A stretch of 64,000 bases of DNA. It comes from an uncultured Bacteriovoracaceae bacterium (lineage in GTDB: Bacteria; Bdellovibrionota; Bacteriovoracia; Bacteriovoracales; Bacteriovoracaceae). Below are positions 44,910-53,391 of the stretch, piece after piece. The first letter of the stretch is position 1. Each line of letters begins with the position of its first letter. The stretch is from positions 34,018-98,017 of the forward strand of contig CAKZUQ010000008.1 of assembly GCA_937923325.1 (NCBI GenBank), written 5' to 3'. Below the pieces are notes generated by a model. The model saw only the letters and a program-made list of their open reading frames with translations. It searched no databases and was not told the origin of the DNA. The position numbers were made by a program, and so were the translations under genes.

Positions 44910-46768
44910 ACACCCTCCACAAAGTCTGGATATTTAATTTTTGTATAATTTCTAAATGCCATATCAAAGTCTAAATACTTCCCTTGATTTTCAAAGTACT
45001 TTTCAATTTTCTCGTTATCACCTTTGCTTGAAGTGAATAGTTCATACTCTAAAGGATTTGAGTAATACCTAACGACCTTTTGAACTTCTTCACTTAATAA
45101 TAAAAATTCAGAATACTCCCCTCTACTGGACTTAACCGTATCAAGAAGATCAAGTTGAAAATCAGTAACAAACGGAGTCTTTCCAATATTTTGTTTAAAT
45201 AAAAATTTATAGTATGTATTTTGAATTATTACTCGGCCAAGCTGAGTTTCACTAAAGTCATCAAGGTTTTGAGATATTGCAATTGCACTTGCATTATGCT
45301 TTCTAAATGTTCTAAAGCACTCTGCTATATAGTCTGCATTATTTTTGAGAAGTCCCCAGCACTCATCAAAGACAAAGATCTTCTTTCCCTCTAACTGCTT
45401 GAAGTACTCAACTAAATAAATCATCAATGGTGATTTTATTATCTCCGGATAAATAGTTAAATCGCAATATGTCAGATCATTAAGGTACATAACCTCATCT
45501 GTGAAGAATTGCTCTATCTCTGAGAAATAGTATTTGATATCTCCAATCTCATTACTAATAGAAGTTATTAGTTCATTAAAGGTATTGGCCTTGTCGATAT
45601 TGGCTTTTATTAATTCAAATAATTTACCTGCATCTTTTCTATCCCAAATATGTCCAGTAACTGAAATTATGAACTCTTTTAGATATAATGGATCTTTAAA
45701 CTGAAACGGATTAAATTTTTTACTAAAGACTGCGCCTTTATGAAAAAGAGTATTTTTTTTAAATGAATTTCCAAGATCTAAAATTATTCCTTTTGATCCA
45801 CCTTCTAGTTCTTCCATAATAAGCTTATTGGCGATCATGGACTTTCCCTGTCCAGAAGTTCCAGTTATAAGAATGTTATAGTTAGTGGCCTTGCTATCAA
45901 ATAAATTAAACCCTACTGGGTTGCCTTTTCTAGAAGTTAACTCTAGTCCACTGCTGTATTTCTTTTCACTGCTCAGTGGTATTAGTTCACTCATATAAGT
46001 TGAAGGCATGAGTTTATGTCGCTGAAGGCTTGGCTTTACGCCAGGAATAATAGAGTTTAGAAAGAAACTCATCCCTCTGCACTCGATTCTTAACTTTCCA
46101 TTTAATGAACTAATATATTCAATAAGCTCGTTAGATTTAGTATCTAAATCTTTTTTTGTATCTGCATCAACAATGAAGTACATCTCAGATCGATAAAGCT
46201 CAGTCTCACCAGTTATGACATTTTCAAGTAGGTCCTCAGACTCTTGGTATGATTTTTCAGACTCAATATCTCTTATGTTCTTTAAAGTAGATGAAAAGTG
46301 CATACGTCTATTGAGTTGAAGTTTATTTTTTGCCGTATTAGCTTTGATTTTTTCAAACATCAAACAGAAGTTACAATTCTCAAGGTCAGTTATACTTATA
46401 TGGTCCATAAAGGTTTCAACTGATAACAATTGATAGAACTTGTTATTTAGAACAAAATAATTATCAAATAGCTCTATTTCCGAGTTAGCTTCTTTAAAAA
46501 GAATAGATAACGGATTTAGTTCAACTTCTGAGACTATATCAAGGTTCTTAAGCTCTTCTTTAGAGTTAAACCAGTGTTGTCCGTCTATATAGAAAAACTT
46601 AGCCCATTCAGTCTTATTTAAGATAATGCTTTCTTCAATAGAACTATAATAAAACTCTTTATCTTCAATTTGCTCTATATCTGGAGGAATGATCTTCCAA
46701 AGGTAACTGGTTTCCCCTGTTAAAGAGATTAATTTGTTCTCAAATGTCTCAAAGAGAGGGAATTTCAT
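44906..46768 (-). CDS. VirB4/TraC-family ATPase
   Basis: The 620-residue protein has an N-terminal CagE/VirB4 domain and a C-terminal ATPase with Walker A ITGTSGQGKSMIAN near residue 303 and Walker B KKIFVFDECWGLL near 460. VirB4 energises pilus assembly and DNA transfer at the inner membrane. It is shorter than TraC (about 870) but complete in motifs. It overlaps the VirB3-like gene by four bases. Confidence 0.9.
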   Translation of the reverse strand: MKFPLFETFENKLISLTGETSYLWKIIPPDIEQIEDKEFYYSSIEESIILNKTEWAKFFYIDGQHWFNSKEELKNLDIVSEVELNPLSILFKEANSEIELFDNYFVLNNKFYQLLSVETFMDHISITDLENCNFCLMFEKIKANTAKNKLQLNRRMHFSSTLKNIRDIESEKSYQESEDLLENVITGETELYRSEMYFIVDADTKKDLDTKSNELIEYISSLNGKLRIECRGMSFFLNSIIPGVKPSLQRHKLMPSTYMSELIPLSSEKKYSSGLELTSRKGNPVGFNLFDSKATNYNILITGTSGQGKSMIANKLIMEELEGGSKGIILDLGNSFKKNTLFHKGAVFSKKFNPFQFKDPLYLKEFIISVTGHIWDRKDAGKLFELIKANIDKANTFNELITSISNEIGDIKYYFSEIEQFFTDEVMYLNDLTYCDLTIYPEIIKSPLMIYLVEYFKQLEGKKIFVFDECWGLLKNNADYIAECFRTFRKHNASAIAISQNLDDFSETQLGRVIIQNTYYKFLFKQNIGKTPFVTDFQLDLLDTVKSSRGEYSEFLLLSEEVQKVVRYYSNPLEYELFTSSKGDNEKIEKYFENQGKYLDFDMAFRNYTKIKYPDFVEGV

Positions 46769-47022
46769 AGCCCCCTCTCCTCAAGATCTTTCATCCATGA
46801 AAGAGTTTTCGTCCTTGATGAATTTAAATATCCTATAAAATCAAAATACTTCTTAAAGACTTGGATTGAAAAAATTGTAACTGAACTCAATGTAAGCGTA
46901 ACAATCGGATTAAGATCTAAGAAAGTTCCGAGATATGTCGTTAAACAAAAAATAACGATATCAAGGAAACTAAGACCAAAAAACTTAGGTCTTTGATTTA
47001 GAAATTTAGGATATTTTTGCAT
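46765..47022 (-). CDS. VirB3/TraL-like membrane protein
   Basis: An 85-residue protein with two membrane segments (about 18-36 and 40-56) and the N-terminal NQRPKFFGLSFLD, similar in layout to TraL/VirB3. It lies between the VirB2- and VirB4-like genes in the canonical order and overlaps both. Confidence 0.7.
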   Translation of the reverse strand: MQKYPKFLNQRPKFFGLSFLDIVIFCLTTYLGTFLDLNPIVTLTLSSVTIFSIQVFKKYFDFIGYLNSSRTKTLSWMKDLEERGL

Positions 47023-47282
47023 TAAGCTACTCCCTTTATGAAACTCACAATACTTGGAGACATAACTATTACGAGTAAACCAAGAGCGGCTTGAGTAATT
47101 TTTGTACTAGCATCTTGTTTTCCCAGAGTTAAATAGATTCCAGCTACTGCAAGGCCGAATAAGCCAACAGACAGACCGATGTTCTTGGCCTCGCTTCCAA
47201 GTCTATCCGCTGTTGCCTTTATGCTTCTGGCCCACACATTTGTATTTAAAAACAAATAAAGACTTATAAACAAATTAAACAT
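47022..47282 (-). CDS. VirB2-like pilin candidate
   Basis: The 86-residue protein has a signal-like N-terminus (about 1-18) and two hydrophobic helices (about 36-53 and 62-80) joined by a short charged loop, as in VirB2/TraA pilins. It is the first small gene before VirB3. Maturation would leave about 68 residues. Confidence 0.65.
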   Translation of the reverse strand: MFNLFISLYLFLNTNVWARSIKATADRLGSEAKNIGLSVGLFGLAVAGIYLTLGKQDASTKITQAALGLLVIVMSPSIVSFIKGVA

Positions 47283-47290
47283 TAGCCCTC

Positions 47291-49186
47291 CTAGTTAAAA
47301 TTATTCGTTACAGTGGAAACGATATCCAACACAAGCCCATGCCAATATGACTGCTTTAAGCCCTTTATTGGCGTAAATCCATTACGATCCCGTTGTCCCC
47401 AATTTCTTAGTAATCGAGTCCAGTAGTCAAAGTGCATACTAGTTTCAGCTAGTTTGGTTTTATACTGTGCCGCAAGTTGGTAAGTAATAGGTCCTGCTGC
47501 GTCTTTAAGAACAATATTATGCCCACCCATGTTGGTGATTTGAACCCCCTCAGCAGCAACTCCTTTGTTAAGAGGAAGAACTTTTATTGATACAACATTT
47601 TCATTACCTAAAACGTAAGCCTCTAGTTTTTCCAGACCATGTAATTTATAATGCAAATACTGTCCATGACTACTTTCCTTTAACTCCAAAGCCAGTAAGT
47701 TTTGCTGATATAACTCTGTAAGGTTTAACTTCGTATTATTAATGAATACTTCTATTGAGTCTTTAACATCTTCCAAATTATCGATATATAGATCTTCTTG
47801 AAATTCTTTGAATGTATTTACGTTATAGTCAGCCCATACACTCCAATTCGTTCCAGTACAATTTCTGCATCTTCTTGGTCTAAAAGCGAAGCGTTTTTTA
47901 AGTTGAGTCAGTAGTTTCCCTCTTTCTCCTTTAATAAAAATGCTAAATTCTATTTCTGAGTTTTTACGAATATTACCTAGAGGATAGATCTTTCCATTTC
48001 TATCGGTATAAAAATCCACTGACTTTGTGAAGACCTTCTCATCTACCTGCATAGCAAGCTCATTTCCGGTAATAAATGATAGAGATATTGTATCTCCTCT
48101 CTTATACTTGTGATTTAAGTAATGAGTTTTAAGCTTGCTAGTCATAACAAACCATTGCCCGTTCTTATTTTTGCCTTTCAATTCATTCAAGTTTTCAAAA
48201 GCCTCTAAATTGTTTGAAAATTGTTCAAGTCTTACTAACTTTTGGTCTTGGATTTCTATGTTTGATCCAAATAGTCGCTTAGTAATATCAATGAAGCTAT
48301 CGCCTTCGCTCCTAATTGCTACATAGTTTAAATCATAACTAATAGGGTTCGATTTATAGACTGCAACTGTTTTAGCTTTGACCGATTTTAGTAATTCACT
48401 GTACTTCATGCTCAGCTTTGGAATAAAAAAATCTTTAATCTCTGATATAACAAATTCGCCATGCCTTAAGTAGGTATCCTCCAGTAGCTCATTTGGAACA
48501 TTTTCTATTTCAACAGAGAAGTCTTCAGTCACTCCTGCTTGAAATACTTTATCAAGGATTTGAGTATGCAACAGAACATAGTCTTGCTTTTTAAAGCTAT
48601 AATAGTAAAAATTGACTTCAAGATCTTTTATTTCATCATAGAGCTGAGAATCAATAAGTTTTAGGTTATTTTCCAAGTTCAAAGATATTGACTTAGCCTC
48701 TTTCTCTAACAAGTCATACTCTCTGACTTTTGAAAAGTAATACTCTTTAGAAATACTAGGAAACTGAACCCAGCTAATATCTTTTTGTTGGATTCTTCCC
48801 CACGAAACACCAGAGAAGCGACCAATACGAGCAGCATTTTTGAGACTATGCTTCTTTATAAATAGCTCGCCTACTCTATACTGAAAATCAGGGTTATCTC
48901 TAGCTGTCTTGGTATTTATTGTAAATTCGGACTCATCCTCAAATTGTGCCTTAATACTATAATCTTGAATAAAGTTTACTTTTATCTTTGGAATATTCGC
49001 GACAAAACGATCAAGGCCCAATTCAACCTCTTCTTTATCTGATAGATGATCTCCATCAGAGTCTTTATTTGCCATATCTTCAGCACTTAACTCATCTACT
49101 CGTCTTGTATTCTTATCCTTGTCGTTGGACTTAAAAGAACAAGAGCAAAGTAAACCAATAATTAATAATTGAACTATTTTTTGCAT
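47291..49186 (-). CDS. Large lipoprotein of unknown function in the transfer operon
   Basis: The 631-residue protein has a lipobox (IGLLCSC, Cys near residue 15) and a thrombospondin type 3-like calcium motif (NKDSDGDHLSDKEEVELG) at about 41-58. The rest has no recognised domain; a late CRNCTG pair of Cys near residue 438 stands out. It is followed eight bases later by the pilin candidate, so it is made with the secretion apparatus. It may take part in cell contact; this is inference. Confidence 0.7.
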   Translation of the reverse strand: MQKIVQLLIIGLLCSCSFKSNDKDKNTRRVDELSAEDMANKDSDGDHLSDKEEVELGLDRFVANIPKIKVNFIQDYSIKAQFEDESEFTINTKTARDNPDFQYRVGELFIKKHSLKNAARIGRFSGVSWGRIQQKDISWVQFPSISKEYYFSKVREYDLLEKEAKSISLNLENNLKLIDSQLYDEIKDLEVNFYYYSFKKQDYVLLHTQILDKVFQAGVTEDFSVEIENVPNELLEDTYLRHGEFVISEIKDFFIPKLSMKYSELLKSVKAKTVAVYKSNPISYDLNYVAIRSEGDSFIDITKRLFGSNIEIQDQKLVRLEQFSNNLEAFENLNELKGKNKNGQWFVMTSKLKTHYLNHKYKRGDTISLSFITGNELAMQVDEKVFTKSVDFYTDRNGKIYPLGNIRKNSEIEFSIFIKGERGKLLTQLKKRFAFRPRRCRNCTGTNWSVWADYNVNTFKEFQEDLYIDNLEDVKDSIEVFINNTKLNLTELYQQNLLALELKESSHGQYLHYKLHGLEKLEAYVLGNENVVSIKVLPLNKGVAAEGVQITNMGGHNIVLKDAAGPITYQLAAQYKTKLAETSMHFDYWTRLLRNWGQRDRNGFTPIKGLKQSYWHGLVLDIVSTVTNNFN

Positions 49187-49194
49187 TTTCTCTC

Positions 49195-49341
49195 CTATAG
49201 GCTTTTTGAAATATATTTCGATAATCTTTTTCTTATGCGTTTAAATCTTTTAGATACCGAAATTCTTTTTAGTTCATCTTTTGATAAAAGCCTCTCTAAT
49301 AGATCTATTTTAATCTTTAACTCTTCAATGTTTGTAATCAC
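49195..49341 (-). CDS. Small basic protein (48 aa)
   Basis: A GTG at 49339-49341, preceded by AAAGGAG, opens a 48-codon frame starting ITNIEELKIKIDLLERLLS and ending in a Lys/Arg-rich helix. It lies eight bases before the large lipoprotein gene and 11 after the next small gene, in the same operon. Family unknown; the strong ribosome site makes it credible. Confidence 0.5.
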   Translation of the reverse strand: MITNIEELKIKIDLLERLLSKDELKRISVSKRFKRIRKRLSKYISKSL

Positions 49342-49352
49342 CTATAACTCCT

Positions 49353-49508
49353 TTAAGGATACATATTAATAATTGATACATCTTTTAATGCATCTCCAAT
49401 CTCTTTGATTAATCCAATGGCAGTATGGTTTGCAACAAGCTCCTCAACACTTATGGCCCCACATAGATCCAAAAACTCTTCTTTGATTTGTGAATAATAC
49501 TCTTCCAT
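49353..49508 (-). CDS. Small protein (51 aa)
   Basis: The ATG at 49508 has GGAGGAG upstream. The acidic helical product reads MEEYYSQIKEEFLDLCGAIS and continues with ELVANHTAIGLIKEIGDALK. No family is recognised. It is one of several short genes heading the transfer operon, where regulators or exclusion factors often lie. Confidence 0.5.
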   Translation of the reverse strand: MEEYYSQIKEEFLDLCGAISVEELVANHTAIGLIKEIGDALKDVSIINMYP

Positions 49509-49567
49509 AGTATTTCTCCTCCCTTCTAGTCGATTCACTACTTTCTAAATAACTAACGAATCCATCG

Positions 49568-49729
49568 TTAATGATAAGATTCATTAATACTTTCTTTAAA
49601 CTCTTCAATTTGATTCTCCAATTTTATTGAGTCATAAACAGTGGACTCAAATTCATTTGAAATTTGTTGGTATAGTGGTTTTAATTCAATAGGTATTTGA
49701 ATATTTGAAATTTAGAAATAACTTTGCAT
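49568..49729 (-). pseudogene. Small gene with in-frame TAA at codon 6
   Basis: An ATG at 49727-49729 preceded by AAGGAGTG opens MQSYF, then TAA, then the same frame continues with protein-like sequence (ISNIQIPIELKPLYQQI and a Glu-rich end) for 47 codons to TAA. The strong ribosome site suggests a former first gene of the operon. The 295 bases from here to 50024 hold no other gene. Confidence 0.35.
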
Positions 49730-49754
49730 AAACACTCCTTGTGCTTATACATAG

Positions 49755-49770
49755 TCAAAAATAGTGCCAA
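49755..49770 (-). promoter_or_regulatory. Weak sigma-54-like element upstream of transfer operon
   Basis: The minus strand reads TTGGCACTATTTTTGA, close to the TGGCAC-N5-TTGC consensus but with GA in place of the -12 GC. A start about 12 bases on would lie just before the first small gene of the operon. The element encodes its own sigma-54-type activator. The mismatch at a key base keeps confidence low. Confidence 0.25.
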
Positions 49771-50024
49771 CTTTTGAAATTATAGATATTGAATGATTTC
49801 AGAGTCTTACTCTTAGAGGAACTACTTCGATGTTATAGTCTTTATAACTATAGCTTACATAAAGTATAAGTAAACTTGCACTATTTTTTTTAACAAGAGT
49901 TTGAAATGATATGACTGTCAACACTTACTACTAAACTATCAACTATATTTCTGGGTTACAGTTATTATCGACATAATTAAAGTAATGCTTATTTAGCGTT
50001 GAACAGCTAGTCAATAAAGAGAGC

Positions 50025-50489
50025 CTAATCGTTTAGGGTAAAGGTAGCTCCCTCATATTCACCCAGTATCGCACCTGTAGCTCTGTCTAAATAAAAATAT
50101 TGGTCTATCATTCCGTATCCACTTTGAGATATTGCATCTACAGAAACACTGACAAGAAAGGCTACAACTACGCCATTATAGTAAAAAATACCTGATAAGT
50201 TACCGAAAGCTTTGGAGCCAGTAACCTCTACATCCTCATCTTCAATACCGTATGAGCTCCAACTTTCATGTTGTTCTCGCGCCAAGGCGTCTAGTTGGGA
50301 ATCAATAAATTCTTTATTAGAAACAAATTTTAATGCTTGAGAGACCATCGTAAAATGTCTTTCTGAGCATTCTTTTAGTGCGACAAGCTTTTGTGAAGCT
50401 GATAAAGTGTTAAATTTACTGTTACACTCAACTGAAAAAGCTGATGCTGATAATAAAAAAGAGAAAAAAATTATATTCAAAAGTTTCAT
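50025..50489 (-). CDS. Small secreted protein of unknown function
   Basis: The 154-residue product has a clear signal peptide (FFSFLLSASAFS, cleavage near residue 19) and a mixed alpha/beta body with two early Cys. It ends GATFTLND. No family is recognised. It follows the secreted 2H phosphoesterase gene by 20 bases on the same strand, so they may be co-transcribed. Confidence 0.6.
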   Translation of the reverse strand: MKLLNIIFFSFLLSASAFSVECNSKFNTLSASQKLVALKECSERHFTMVSQALKFVSNKEFIDSQLDALAREQHESWSSYGIEDEDVEVTGSKAFGNLSGIFYYNGVVVAFLVSVSVDAISQSGYGMIDQYFYLDRATGAILGEYEGATFTLND

Positions 50490-50509
50490 TATTCTATCCC
50501 ATTAAATTA

Positions 50510-51124
50510 TTATTGTATTTTGACATCTGAAACGCAGGTATCGACACCTTTGGAAACCCCATGAACGTCTCCGCCTATAAACCCAATCGTAATATGAGGA
50601 TAGTAATTCTTTATAGGTTCAAATGGAATTTTAGAATCTACTGCGCGAACATAATTAAAAATCTCTTTTCTTATATTTAAAATATCTGTTGAGCTCACCA
50701 CTAAATAAAATACGATATTCCCCTTGGCATTACTTTGCATCCCAACACACTTAATATCAAATTCAGTATTTTGAATATTAGTTTTGTAAAGCTCAATAAC
50801 GTCACGAGTAGGTAAAACTCGATCGATCCCAACACTTCCAGGAAAAAATCCACTCTTCGCCTCAGGGGGTGTAATAACAGTAATATGTGATTCATTACGA
50901 TCCAAAAGCCCTCTTCCCTTAAGCAAAACCTTAAACTTGGCTTCAAGCTGAGGAATAAGATCGTTCACTGATCTAAAATCAACACTTCTAATCAGAGCTC
51001 CATCTTCAGAGTATTGACTTGAAAATGGAACATCTCTAAATATCTGCTTCGAAATATACACTGAACTATGCGCAGCCTGCATTCCAATCAAGATCAAACA
51101 TAAGCACCAAAACTTCATATTCAT
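50510..51124 (-). CDS. Secreted 2H-type phosphoesterase-like protein
   Basis: A signal peptide (about 1-20) precedes a domain with two H-x-T motifs: ESHITVIT (H80, T82) and YPHITIGF (H177, T179). This is the signature of the 2H phosphoesterase superfamily (LigT, CPDase), which open cyclic phosphates in RNA or nucleotides. Export to the periplasm or outside is unusual for this superfamily. 204 residues; likely operon with the next secreted protein. Confidence 0.65.
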   Translation of the reverse strand: MNMKFWCLCLILIGMQAAHSSVYISKQIFRDVPFSSQYSEDGALIRSVDFRSVNDLIPQLEAKFKVLLKGRGLLDRNESHITVITPPEAKSGFFPGSVGIDRVLPTRDVIELYKTNIQNTEFDIKCVGMQSNAKGNIVFYLVVSSTDILNIRKEIFNYVRAVDSKIPFEPIKNYYPHITIGFIGGDVHGVSKGVDTCVSDVKIQ

Positions 51125-51266
51125 AAAATCACTCCAAACTGTGAGTATATTAAAAACGATGAAGCTTTTTTATCGTATTTAAGAAATATATGCATAGAGC
51201 AAAATAAAGAACTCTGAAGAAATTACCGCGTTATTTTACAAATAGTGTTGAATCAGCACTCAAATT

Positions 51267-52013
51267 CTACCACGGAAATAATAACTGCCTAAACTTACTC
51301 ATTTTAACTTCAAAACCGAGCTTATCTGGTAACTGGTCAGGACTATACCAAGTTTTATGTATTCTATCCCAGAAATTAAAGACTGTTCCAAAATTACAAT
51401 ATGAGTTTTCGCGACTGTGGTGCCAAAAATGCTCATGTGGGGTTATCAGAAATACCGACAAAGCTTTTTGAATTTTACTATCTTTTCTAAAGTTAAATTC
51501 TGTATGCCCCCAAAAATTTACCATTAATCCAATCGCAGAAAAAGCTAAGAACCAGCTTGCATCTTCAAGTAAAAAAATAAAGACTGGAGCAAGCCAAAAG
51601 TAAACCATCAAAAAAGGAGAAAAAAGACTATTTCTTGGTGTTGATAAAACATCTAGATGCTCAGCAGAATGGTGTACCATGTGAAAGTTCCAAAGCTTAG
51701 TTCTAGAATGCAGGATCCTATGATTCCAATACCATCCATAATCTAAAAGAGCATATAAAATTAGAGAAATAAAAACAGAGGATCCTAATATTCCCCCATA
51801 GGCTGCTCCATACTTCTTAAGCAGTAGCACAACAATAAAAGACTGAGAAAAAGGAATTATAAGGAAGTGATTTACAAGGCTTGCTATTTCAACAATCCAG
51901 TCAAACAACTTTCTATTCGTCATTTTCTTTCTTAAATGAGAACTGCCAACTGTTGCAAAAAGTAGTACCGAGATAAGCAAAAAAACAAAATACTCAAAGT
52001 AGCTTCCAATCAT
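51267..52013 (-). CDS. Fatty acid hydroxylase / sterol desaturase family membrane enzyme
   Basis: The 248-residue protein has several membrane helices and the full set of His boxes for a di-iron site: HRILH, HMVHHSAEH and HEHFWHH. Family members hydroxylate or desaturate lipids in the membrane. The NFGTVFNFWDRIHKTWY end is typical. The substrate is not predictable. It is monocistronic in the cargo region. Confidence 0.87.
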   Translation of the reverse strand: MIGSYFEYFVFLLISVLLFATVGSSHLRKKMTNRKLFDWIVEIASLVNHFLIIPFSQSFIVVLLLKKYGAAYGGILGSSVFISLILYALLDYGWYWNHRILHSRTKLWNFHMVHHSAEHLDVLSTPRNSLFSPFLMVYFWLAPVFIFLLEDASWFLAFSAIGLMVNFWGHTEFNFRKDSKIQKALSVFLITPHEHFWHHSRENSYCNFGTVFNFWDRIHKTWYSPDQLPDKLGFEVKMSKFRQLLFPW

Positions 52014-52233
52014 TTTCTGCTCCTTGGGAACTGATTTGTATCCTCTTCTTTTAATTGTTTTCTATAAAATGCTTCGAAATATGCCATAATAATATATATA
52101 ATCTGCTTTTTGTTATATTTTGAGTCACAATTAACATCGGCTTAATTAAAGCATTTTTTCAGATTGTTCTTGAAAATAAAAAAGACTCAAATATAAAATT
52201 AGAGCCTTTAATCCAATTTTTTTGAACCTAGTT

Positions 52234-52638
52234 CTATCTATTTATACAAAGAACTTGGTGTAAGCTAGCACCGTGTCCATCTTCAGCTAAAACATATCCT
52301 TTATAATAATTGCTTTTCTTCTTATAATCACTAGGTATTCTAAAAGAAAGTGACATCCAGGTCTCTCCAGTATTATCAGTTCCTAGTAAATAGCTAAGAT
52401 ATCCTTCATGTGAACTTCTACTAGAAAGAATATATTCACCTTGCTCCTTTGATACAACCTCAATATTTTGACGATTAACACGAGATGAATCCATTTTAAC
52501 ATTGTTGCTACTATCGATATCAAACTTGAAGTTTAAATTTAAACTACCAAAGTAATAATTGGTAAAGCACGATACACTTGTATTAGCAAAAGTTGAAAAA
52601 CTTGATAGTAATAAAAAACTTAATAATAAAATTTTCAT
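52234..52638 (-). CDS. Small secreted protein of unknown function
   Basis: A signal peptide (LLSFLLLSSFSTFANT) is followed by a beta-rich 115-residue domain with Cys near each end (VSCFTNYYF; VLCINR), likely a disulfide. No family is recognised. The gene stands alone between the hydroxylase and the HTH gene. Confidence 0.6.
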   Translation of the reverse strand: MKILLLSFLLLSSFSTFANTSVSCFTNYYFGSLNLNFKFDIDSSNNVKMDSSRVNRQNIEVVSKEQGEYILSSRSSHEGYLSYLLGTDNTGETWMSLSFRIPSDYKKKSNYYKGYVLAEDGHGASLHQVLCINR

Positions 52639-52770
52639 GATGTTTTCTCCATTTTCTATTTATGTTTTGATAGAGCTTTATATACAAAAAGCTGCTTATT
52701 TCCTTATTAATTGTAATAAATTCATGAAAATAAAGGAGATACTGTTGAACGATAATTCAATGGATGATTA

Positions 52771-53109
52771 TTACTTTCTTTTTACTGGATATTTATTCGT
52801 TGCTTCAAGATCTGGCTCACAATTAGTTAAAGAAGGGTCAATAAGGTAAAGAGCATGGCAGCGTTGTTCGTCTGCAATAGATAGTAAAAATTTCTTTCTT
52901 TGCTCATCATTTAGGTTGAGCTTTTTTGTTATTTTATCTCCAACCTCCAAAGAGAGTAAAATCTTTCCATTCATTAGTTTAGAGTAATATGAAGGCGTAA
53001 CATCTAGGTAGTTAGCAAACGAATTTTGTGAAAATCTAGAGTTTACTTCTGCTCTCTTTTCATATTCATCTTGTAAAAGAACCCTATAGTTTGCTTTTAA
53101 ATTAGCCAT
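52771..53109 (-). CDS. TIGR02147-like HTH protein, short form
   Basis: The 112-residue protein has the N-terminal pattern of TIGR02147 regulators common in Bdellovibrio-type bacteria: YRVLLQDEYEKRAEVNSRFS, then FANYLDVTPSYYSKLMNGK. It lacks the large C-terminal domain. It may be a stand-alone DNA-binding protein, possibly a repressor in the element. Confidence in DNA binding is fair; the target is unknown. Confidence 0.6.
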   Translation of the reverse strand: MANLKANYRVLLQDEYEKRAEVNSRFSQNSFANYLDVTPSYYSKLMNGKILLSLEVGDKITKKLNLNDEQRKKFLLSIADEQRCHALYLIDPSLTNCEPDLEATNKYPVKRK

Positions 53110-53303
53110 GGTTGATCCTTATTCTTTTTAATAACTTCTAGCACTCACTAAACAGTCTTGTCTAAAAGAAACCAATTAAAGTCAGAACGACCGTTGAACA
53201 AACGTTCAATAATTCAATAAAAAGAGAGACACTAAAATGACTCGCCGCTAATATGAATCTCATAGTTTTATCAAGCTCTTAACATACCTAAGGAGTATCT
53301 ATA

Positions 53304-53354
53304 ATGAAAAAAATTATACTTTTTATAACTTTTTTATATATATCATTATTTTGA
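53304..53354 (+). pseudogene. Signal-peptide-only remnant
   Basis: AAGGAG before an ATG opens MKKIILFITFLYISLF, then TGA. It looks like the first 16 residues of a secreted protein whose remainder is gone. It could alternatively be a small hydrophobic peptide in its own right. The rest of 53110-53391 shows nothing else clear. Confidence 0.35.
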
Positions 53355-53391
53355 CCTTGAATCCTCACAATAATATTGGTTTAAAGGGTCT

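Noticed and set aside
50701..50946. Alternative minus-strand frame within the 2H gene
   Set aside because: It is fully inside the 2H phosphoesterase gene in another frame and lacks a ribosome site.
49966..52158. Short degenerate repeat (ATCGRCWTAATTAAAG) at 49966 and 52131
   Set aside because: Only two AT-rich copies of under 30 bases with several mismatches; not enough to call a repeat family.
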